The position numbers were made by a program, and so were the translations under genes. From contig JAOPWC010000149.1 of assembly GCA_025965895.1 (NCBI GenBank), positions 1 through 64,000 on the forward strand: a stretch of DNA of 64,000 nucleotides. Reading direction: 5' to 3'. The stretch comes from Mycobacterium sp. GTDB lineage: Bacteria > Actinomycetota > Actinomycetes > Mycobacteriales > Mycobacteriaceae. The stretch's first letter is position 1. Every line of letters begins with the position of its first letter. Of this stretch, positions 58,162-64,000 are shown piece after piece. Under the pieces are notes generated by a model. It saw only the letters and a list, made by a program, of their open reading frames with translations, made no database searches and had not been told where the DNA came from.

Positions 58162-58618
58162 CGGGTGGCAGTGACCGCGGTCGTAGGTAGCTGGTTACGC
58201 CAGCCCCGTGGTCTGTGAAGCTGGCCCGGCCCGAGTGCTACAGCCTCGACGTCGTCGCGCGTGATTCCCCGATGCCGGCAACGGGATCCCCTCACCAAGG
58301 AACGTCGGTCGCACGCAGGCTGACTTTCGTTCACCGTGAGCCTTAGCGGTGACCCACCGGGTCCCTCGGCGGGTTCTTGCACTTTCAGGGAAGAGGTCGA
58401 ATATCGCGGCTCACGGGTGCTGCCGTTCGTGCGTGATTTGGAAGCGGCAGAACAGGACTCGGCCGGGCAGCCGATACCGGCATCGGCCCGACGGCCCGGG
58501 ACACGCACGCGCGGGCGGTAGATGGCTGCCGGGCCTCAGTTCGGTGCGCTAGCGTGGTTCCCGACCACCGATCCGACGCAGCGCCGACATCGCGGCGCCC
58601 AACAGCACTGGAGAGGCT
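58162..58618. other. Intergenic region
   Basis: 457 bases between the LLM gene and the Rv0954-like gene. Both promoters must lie here. A small inverted repeat TCACCG...CGGTGA (about 58333-58354) is seen without a T-run, so it is not a clear terminator. No gene recognised. Confidence 0.35.
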
Positions 58619-59482
58619 ATGACGTACTCACCCGGCGGCTCCGGATACCCGCCCGCACAGCAGCACGGCCCGTACGCGCCGACGACGCAATTCTCCAGGG
58701 TGGAGGAAGGCCCGCAGTTCTCGAAAGCGGACGAAGGCCCGGGCAAGATACCGGTGTATCTCCTGGCCGCCGTGGCGGTCCTGGGATTGGCCGGCTATCT
58801 GGTCAGCTTCGGCCCGGTATGGAAGTCCAGCGAGATGGGCACGATGGGCGGTTCGACCATCACCGGCGGCAGCTTCGAGATCGTCGCGCTCTTGGTCGCC
58901 GCCCTGTTGGCGGCGGTCGCGCTTCTGCCCAAGCAGCGGAACTATACCGCGATCGTGGCCGTGATCGCGGTGCTCGGCTTCCTGCTCGCGATCTCCGAGC
59001 TGGTCACCAAGCCGAGCTTCCTGTCGGTCGGCTGGGCGCTGATCGTGATCGTCATCGTCGCCGGATTGCAGGCAGTCGCGGCCGTCGGTGCGCTGCTGCT
59101 CGACGCGGGAATCGTCACCCCGCCCGCGCCGCGCCCGAAGTACGACCAGTACCCGCAGTACGGCGGCTACTACGGCCAGCCTGGCCAGCAGCCGGGGCCC
59201 CAGCAGCACGGCCCGCCGTCGCAGCAGACCCCCGGCCAACGCCCGGCCTACCCGCAGTACGGCGGCTACCCGCCACCGACCGGGGGCTTCCCGGGCGGCG
59301 GACAGCAGGCCGGCACGCCGACCCCGCCGACCGGTTTTCCCACCTACGGACAGCCGCCGAACCAGGGCTCGGGCCCCGGTCAGGGCCAGGGCGGCTCCCA
59401 TGAGCCGGCGCCGCCCACCCAGCAGTTACCGGCGCAACCGCAGTCGCAGTCGTCGTCGCCGTCCGGCCCGCCGCCGTCCTGA
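58619..59482 (+). CDS. Rv0954/34-kDa-antigen-like membrane protein
   Basis: A 287-residue protein. A short cytoplasmic Pro/Gly/Gln start, then four membrane helices (KIPVYLLAAVAVLGLAGYLV, EIVALLVAALLAAVALLP, IVAVIAVLGFLLAISELV, LIVIVIVAGLQAVAAVGALL), and a long disordered C-terminal tail rich in Gln, Pro, Gly and Tyr (YGGYYGQPGQQPGPQQHGPP). This is the plan of the mycobacterial 34-kDa antigen family; Rv0954 has been linked to the divisome. It is followed by perM, as in M. tuberculosis. Confidence 0.88.
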   Translation: MTYSPGGSGYPPAQQHGPYAPTTQFSRVEEGPQFSKADEGPGKIPVYLLAAVAVLGLAGYLVSFGPVWKSSEMGTMGGSTITGGSFEIVALLVAALLAAVALLPKQRNYTAIVAVIAVLGFLLAISELVTKPSFLSVGWALIVIVIVAGLQAVAAVGALLLDAGIVTPPAPRPKYDQYPQYGGYYGQPGQQPGPQQHGPPSQQTPGQRPAYPQYGGYPPPTGGFPGGGQQAGTPTPPTGFPTYGQPPNQGSGPGQGQGGSHEPAPPTQQLPAQPQSQSSSPSGPPPS

Positions 59483-59520
59483 GGCGCTAGCGACTGGCCA
59501 ATAAAGCGCTCGCGCGAAGA

Positions 59521-60804
59521 GTGACGGGTACCGACCGCAACCGGGCAGCGGGAACGCCACAGGCACGAGACCTGCTGACCGTTGCGTTCGGGCCGTCGTT
59601 GGTGGCGCTGCTCGTCATCGCCGCGGTGGTGCTGATCCAGCTTGTCGTCGCGAACAGCGACATGACGGGCGCGTTCGGCGCGATGGCCAGCATGTGGCTG
59701 GGTGTGCACCAGGTGCCGGTGGCCATCGGGGGCCGCGAGCTGGGGGTCATGCCGCTACTGCCGGTACTGGCGATGGTGTGGGGGACGGCCCGCACCACCG
59801 CGCGTGCAATACCACCGCGGGGCTCGTGGTTCGTCATCCGCTGGATTGTGACGTCGGCGCTGGGCGGCCCGCTGCTGATCGCCGCCATTGCGCTGGCCGT
59901 GATTCATGACGCGGCGTCGGTGCTGACAGAGTTGCAGACCCCCAGCGCACTGCGGGCGTTCGGCGGGGTGCTCGCGGTCCACGCCATCGGCTCGGCGCTC
60001 GGTGTCGGGTCGCGCGCCGGGCGCAGGCTGCTTCATACGTCACCGCTGCCCGACTGGCTGGCCGACTCCTGGCGTGCCGCCTCGGCGGGTGTGCTGGCGC
60101 TGTTCGGGCTGTCAGGCGCCATCACCGCGGGCTCGCTGATCGTGCACTGGGCCACGATGCACGAGTTGTATTCGATCACCGACTCGCTGTTCGGCCAGCT
60201 GAGCCTGACCTTGTTGTCGGTGCTGTACATCCCGAACGTCATCGTGGGAGCGTCGGCGGTCGCGGTCGGTTCCAGCGTCCACGTCGGGGTGGCCACGTTC
60301 AGTCCGTTCACGGTGTTTGGCGGTGACATGCCCGCGTTGCCGGTGCTCGCGGCAGCGCCGACCCCGCCGCTGGGCCCGGTCTGGGTCGCGTTGCTGATCG
60401 TCGCGGCGGCCGCCGGGGTGGCGCTGGGTCAACAGTGCGCTCGTCGGCCGCTGCCGCTGATCCAGGCGGCGGGCAAGGTGGTGCTCGCCGCCGCTCTGGG
60501 CGCGTTGACGATGGCGCTGCTGGGCTACGGGGCCGGGGGCCGGTTGGGCAACTTCGGCGATGTCGGCGTCGACCAGGGCACGTTCGGGGCGGCGGTGTTC
60601 CTGTGGTTCGTCGCGGTCGGTGCGGTGACCGTCGCGATGTCGGGGGGCGTCGTGCGGCCGCCGCCGCGGTCACGACCGACGCCCGAACCCGAGCCTGACG
60701 TGGCCGACGAACCAGTGGACGACATTGAGCCGCTCGGGGAAGCCCAGCCGACCCCGGAGGAGAGAAGCGACCTGGGCATTAACCGCGACGAAGCCGCCGA
60801 TTAG
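59521..60804 (+). CDS. perM: PerM-like integral membrane protein (Rv0955-like)
   Basis: A 427-residue membrane protein of ~9-10 helices (LLVIAAVVLIQLVVANSDMT, WLGVHQVPVAIGGRELGVMP, LLIAAIALAVIH, WVALLIVAAAAGVALG) with an acidic C-terminal tail (PEPEPDVADEPVDDIEPLGE). Rv0955 (PerM) is needed for cell division and persistence under low Mg2+ in M. tuberculosis. GTG start. The gene stands between the Rv0954-like gene and purN, the same order as Rv0954-Rv0955-purN. Confidence 0.88.
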   Translation: MTGTDRNRAAGTPQARDLLTVAFGPSLVALLVIAAVVLIQLVVANSDMTGAFGAMASMWLGVHQVPVAIGGRELGVMPLLPVLAMVWGTARTTARAIPPRGSWFVIRWIVTSALGGPLLIAAIALAVIHDAASVLTELQTPSALRAFGGVLAVHAIGSALGVGSRAGRRLLHTSPLPDWLADSWRAASAGVLALFGLSGAITAGSLIVHWATMHELYSITDSLFGQLSLTLLSVLYIPNVIVGASAVAVGSSVHVGVATFSPFTVFGGDMPALPVLAAAPTPPLGPVWVALLIVAAAAGVALGQQCARRPLPLIQAAGKVVLAAALGALTMALLGYGAGGRLGNFGDVGVDQGTFGAAVFLWFVAVGAVTVAMSGGVVRPPPRSRPTPEPEPDVADEPVDDIEPLGEAQPTPEERSDLGINRDEAAD

Positions 60805-60813
60805 GCTCTGGGC

Positions 60814-61443
60814 GTGCAACAGCCGCTGCGCGTGCCCCCGACCGCACCGGCACGGCTGGTGGTGCTGGCCTCCGGGACGGGTTCGTTGCTGGCGTCGTTG
60901 CTGGCGGCGGCGCGCGGTGATTACCCGGGTCGAGTCGTGGCGGTGGGGGTTGACCGCGACTGCCGGGCCGTCGACATCGCCAAGGATGCCGGCCTGCCGA
61001 CCTATATCGTGCGGCTTTCCGACTATCCTGACCGCTCGGCGTGGGACACGGCGATCACAGAAGCGACGAGCGCTCACGAGCCTGATCTGATCGTTTCGGT
61101 GGGGTTCATGAAAATCCTTGGCCCGCAGTTTCTTTCACAATACATCGGGCGAGTCGTCAACACGCATCCGGCGCTGCTGCCGGCCTTTCCCGGCGCGCAG
61201 GCGGTGCCGGCGACGCTGGCTTACGGGGTGAAGGTGACCGGGTGCACCGTGCATCTCGTCGACGCGGGCACGGACACCGGGCCGGTTCTGGCGCAGGAGG
61301 CGGTTCCGGTGCTCGTGGACGACGACGAGGCGAGTCTTCACGAGCGGATCAAGGTCGTCGAAAGACGGCTATTGGTGGATGTGCTGGCCGCGGTGGCCAC
61401 CCGCGGCCTGACCTGGACAGGGCGAAAGGCGACCATAGGATGA
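60814..61443 (+). CDS. purN: Phosphoribosylglycinamide formyltransferase 1
   Basis: A 209-residue PurN. RLVVLASGTGSLLASLLAAA, IVSVGFMKILGPQFLSQYIG, VNTHPALLPAFPGAQAV (catalytic His) and the DAGTDTGPVLAQEAVPV strand give the folate-formyl transfer enzyme of purine synthesis. GTG start ten bases after perM; stop overlaps purH by ATGA. Confidence 0.96.
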   Translation: MQQPLRVPPTAPARLVVLASGTGSLLASLLAAARGDYPGRVVAVGVDRDCRAVDIAKDAGLPTYIVRLSDYPDRSAWDTAITEATSAHEPDLIVSVGFMKILGPQFLSQYIGRVVNTHPALLPAFPGAQAVPATLAYGVKVTGCTVHLVDAGTDTGPVLAQEAVPVLVDDDEASLHERIKVVERRLLVDVLAAVATRGLTWTGRKATIG

Positions 61444-63011
61444 CGGGCTACCACGGGCGCAGGCCGATTCGGCGGGCACTGATCAGCGTCTACGACAAGA
61501 CAGGTCTGGTCCCGCTCGCGCAGGGCCTGCACGAGTCCGGCGTCGACATCGTGTCCACCGGGTCAACGGCCAAAACCATCGCTGACAACGGCATTCCGGT
61601 GATTCGGGTGGACGATGTCACCGGTTTCCCCGAGGTGCTCGACGGCCGCGTGAAGACGTTGCATCCGCACGTTCACGCCGGGTTGCTGGCCGACACCCGC
61701 AAGCAAGAACACATTGCCGCGCTCGACCGGTTGGGTATCGAACCGTTCGATTTGGTCGTCGCGAACCTGTACCCGTTCGCCGAGACGGTGGCCTCAGGGG
61801 CCGACGTCGACGAGTGCGTCGAGCAAATCGACATCGGCGGACCGTCAATGGTGCGCGCCGCGGCCAAGAACCACGCCAGCGTCGCGGTAGTGGTCGAGCC
61901 CCTCGGCTATGAGGGTGTGCTGGCGGCGGTCCGCTCCGGCGGATTCACTCTCGACCAGCGAAAGACGCTTGCCGCGTTGGCCTTTCGGCACACCGCCGAG
62001 TACGACGTGGCGGTGGCGGGCTGGATGGGTTCGACGCTTGCGCCAGAGCACCCGGCGCAACCGCTGCCGCCGTGGTTTGCCGGCACGTGGCGGCGATCAT
62101 CGGTCTTGCGCTACGGCGAAAACCCGCACCAGAACGCGGCGTTGTACGCTGACGACTCCGGGTGGCCCGGTCTGGCCCAGGCTGCGCAGCTGCACGGAAA
62201 GGAGATGTCCTACAACAACTTCACCGACGCCGACGCGGCGTGGCGAGCCGCATTCGACCACGACGAGATCTGCGTGGCGATCATCAAGCACGCCAACCCG
62301 TGCGGCATCGCGATCTCGCCGATCTCGGTCGCCGACGCCCATCGCAAAGCGCACGAGTGCGATCCGGTCAGCGCATTCGGCGGCGTGATCGCCGCCAACA
62401 CCGAGGTCAGCGTCGAAATGGCGGAAAAAGTCGCCGACATCTTCACCGAGGTGATCATCGCGCCCGGCTACGAAGAGGGTGCGGTGGAGGTGTTGTCCCG
62501 CAAAAAGAACATCCGCATCCTGCTCGCCTCCGAACCTATGGCGGGTGGGCTCGAGATGCGACAGCTCAGCGGTGGGTTGCTGCTGCAGCAGCGCGACGCG
62601 CTCAACGCACCGGGTGACAACCCCACCAACTGGACGCTGGTCGCCGGCTCACCCGCGGACCCTGAGACGCTCGCCGATCTCAAATTCGCGTGGCGAAGCT
62701 GTCGCGCGGTCAAATCTAACGCGATCGTCATTGCCAGGGGAGGCGCAACGGTAGGGGTCGGGATGGGTCAGGTCAATCGGGTCGACGCCGCACGGTTGGC
62801 CGTCGAACGCGGTGGCGATCGGGTGCGCGGCGCGGTCGCCGCCTCCGACGCGTTCTTCCCGTTCCCCGACGGGCTCGAGACCCTTGCCGCGGCGGGCGTC
62901 AAGGCGGTCGTGCACCCCGGCGGTTCGATGCGCGACGACATCGTCACCCAGGCGGCCGCCGACGCCGGCATCACGCTGTACCACACCGGCGCGCGCCACT
63001 TCGCGCACTGA
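61440..63011 (+). CDS. purH: Bifunctional AICAR formyltransferase / IMP cyclohydrolase
   Basis: A 523-residue PurH. N-terminal IMP cyclohydrolase part (RRALISVYDKTGLVPLAQGL, KTLHPHVHAGLLA, NLYPFAETVA) and C-terminal AICAR transformylase part (LRYGENPHQNAALY, SYNNFTDADAAW, KHANPCGIAI, DAFFPFPDGLETLAAAGVKA). It does the last two steps of IMP synthesis. ATG overlaps the purN stop as ATGA; the longer upstream frame overlaps purN and is rejected. Confidence 0.97.
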   Translation: MTGYHGRRPIRRALISVYDKTGLVPLAQGLHESGVDIVSTGSTAKTIADNGIPVIRVDDVTGFPEVLDGRVKTLHPHVHAGLLADTRKQEHIAALDRLGIEPFDLVVANLYPFAETVASGADVDECVEQIDIGGPSMVRAAAKNHASVAVVVEPLGYEGVLAAVRSGGFTLDQRKTLAALAFRHTAEYDVAVAGWMGSTLAPEHPAQPLPPWFAGTWRRSSVLRYGENPHQNAALYADDSGWPGLAQAAQLHGKEMSYNNFTDADAAWRAAFDHDEICVAIIKHANPCGIAISPISVADAHRKAHECDPVSAFGGVIAANTEVSVEMAEKVADIFTEVIIAPGYEEGAVEVLSRKKNIRILLASEPMAGGLEMRQLSGGLLLQQRDALNAPGDNPTNWTLVAGSPADPETLADLKFAWRSCRAVKSNAIVIARGGATVGVGMGQVNRVDAARLAVERGGDRVRGAVAASDAFFPFPDGLETLAAAGVKAVVHPGGSMRDDIVTQAAADAGITLYHTGARHFAH

Positions 63012-63073
63012 GCCCGGCGGCGGTTCGCCCGTCACGGAATGCCGCACGGCCCAAGCAGTCGTAGCGTGGAGTA

Positions 63074-64000
63074 GTGACTGCACCTAACCATGTGCCGAGA
63101 ACCCTCGGTGAACTGCGCGCTTCCGGACACCGGGAGCGCGGCGTCAAGCAGGAGATCCGCGAGAACCTGCTGACGGCGTTGGCCGAGGGCGAAGACACCT
63201 GGCCCGGCATCCTGGGATTCGAAGACACGGTGCTGCCGCAAGTGGAGCGGGCGCTGATCGCCGGCCACGACTTTGTGCTTCTGGGCGAGCGCGGTCAGGG
63301 CAAGACACGGCTCCTTCGGTCGCTGCAGGGTCTGCTCGACGAATGGACCCCGGTGATCGCCGGCGCTGAGCTGGGGGAGCACCCGTACCACCCGATCACT
63401 CCCGAGTCGATCCGGCGGTCGGCTGAGTTGGGCGACGAGCTGCCGGTCGAGTGGAAGCACCGCAGCGAGCGATACACCGAGAAGCTTGCGACGCCGGACA
63501 CCAGCGTCGCCGACCTGGTCGGCGACATCGACCCGATCAAGGTGGCCGAGGGCCGCAGGCTCGGCGACCCGGAGACCATCGCCTACGGCCTCATCCCGCG
63601 CGCGCACCGCGGGATCGTCGCGGTCAACGAGCTGCCGGACCTCGCCGAACGGATCCAGGTCTCGATGCTCAACGTGATGGAGGAGCGCGACATCCAGGTC
63701 CGCGGCTACACGCTGCGGCTGCCCCTGGACGTGCTCGTCGTCGCCAGCGCCAACCCGGAGGACTACACCAACCGCGGCCGGATCATCACGCCGCTCAAGG
63801 ACAGGTTCGGCGCCGAGATCCGCACCCACTACCCGCTGGAATTGGACGCCGAGGTCGGCGTCGTCGCGCAGGAGGCCCACCTGTCAGCCCAGGTTCCCGA
63901 CTACCTGATGCAGGTCATCGCGCGGTTCGCGCGCTACCTGCGCGAGTCGCGGTCGGTCGACCAGCGATCCGGAGTGTCCGCGCGCTTCGCGATCGCCGCG
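63074..64000 (+). CDS. Mg-chelatase-like AAA+ ATPase (partial, runs off the window)
   Basis: The first 309 codons of an ATPase similar to Rv0958. GTG at 63074 (GTG-ACT-GCA-CCT). Walker A GERGQGKT follows VLLGERG; Walker B and following GIVAVNELPDLAERIQVSML; sensor/arginine-finger region ASANPEDYTNRGRIITPLKD and RFGAEIRTHYPLE. It belongs to the ChlI/MoxR AAA+ group that works with VWA-domain partners, usually encoded downstream (not visible). The C-terminus is cut off at the right edge. Confidence 0.85.
   Translation, partial: MTAPNHVPRTLGELRASGHRERGVKQEIRENLLTALAEGEDTWPGILGFEDTVLPQVERALIAGHDFVLLGERGQGKTRLLRSLQGLLDEWTPVIAGAELGEHPYHPITPESIRRSAELGDELPVEWKHRSERYTEKLATPDTSVADLVGDIDPIKVAEGRRLGDPETIAYGLIPRAHRGIVAVNELPDLAERIQVSMLNVMEERDIQVRGYTLRLPLDVLVVASANPEDYTNRGRIITPLKDRFGAEIRTHYPLELDAEVGVVAQEAHLSAQVPDYLMQVIARFARYLRESRSVDQRSGVSARFAIAA

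Noticed and set aside
58333..58354. TCACCG/CGGTGA hairpin as a terminator
   Set aside because: There is no following T-run and both neighbouring genes start, rather than end, around this region.
1..64000. CRISPR array or restriction-modification/defence system
   Set aside because: No spaced direct repeats of CRISPR type, no Cas, methylase-endonuclease or toxin-antitoxin proteins were recognised; the repeats seen are contiguous or inside genes.

Overview
The window is high-GC actinobacterial DNA, most likely from an environmental, non-tuberculous Mycobacterium (Mycolicibacterium-like). The right part follows the M. tuberculosis order of about Rv0937c to Rv0958: Ku/LigD, Fpg-like glycosylase, SDR, pgi, chorismate mutase, uvrD1, M23 peptidase, sucCD, an LLM flavoprotein, an Rv0954-like antigen, perM, purN, purH and a Mg-chelatase-like ATPase. 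mntH and the Rv0926c/Rv0927c-like pair lie at the expected side. Several F420-type LLM flavoproteins, ANTAR and DUF families typical of mycobacteria, GTG starts and a KstR-type box agree with this. The M. tuberculosis comparisons are from memory and were not run as searches.

Left part (1-18.4 kb): a tRNA-Arg, an LLM oxidoreductase, a small ANTAR protein, a frameshifted CsbD, a YbdK-type ligase, and a ruined sigK-rskA locus holding an IS481-type remnant and a DUF1365 stub. Next come mntH coupled to a GGCT/poly-gamma-glutamate hydrolase fusion, two related small secreted proteins, a dehydrogenase/SDR pair, Ku and LigD (NHEJ repair), a frameshifted STAS gene, a glycosyltransferase/glycogen-debranching pair and a PucR-type regulator.

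Centre (18.9-28.8 kb): ten tightly packed same-strand genes form a stress operon: Hsp20, YflT-like membrane protein, DnaK, GrpE, CbpA-type DnaJ, CbpM-like modulator, ClpB, zinc-ribbon thioredoxin, a UBP-type zinc finger, and a cNMP-domain/thioredoxin-reductase-like fusion that lacks the usual CxxC. This is the most system-like part of the window, joining protein disaggregation to thiol redox chemistry. From 28.8 to 36.7 kb follow a GT39 mannosyltransferase-like protein, an LLM protein, a GAF-ANTAR remnant and a CheB / STAS-ATPase / CheR-PAS module with no chemotaxis receptors or flagellar genes nearby, which looks like a repurposed signalling or partner-switching unit.

Right part (37-64 kb): dienelactone hydrolase, CobF (cobalamin synthesis), holin-like membrane protein, DNA glycosylase, SDR, pgi, succinate-semialdehyde dehydrogenase, an OatA-like acyltransferase behind a strong hairpin, an orphan HoxX (CO-ligand synthesis for NiFe hydrogenase), then the conserved core block ending in purine synthesis and a partial AAA+ ATPase cut by the window edge. 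At least five broken regulatory or stress genes (CsbD, sigK/rskA, STAS, GAF-ANTAR, AraC-type) show either active decay of stress-sensing functions or some sequencing frameshifts.
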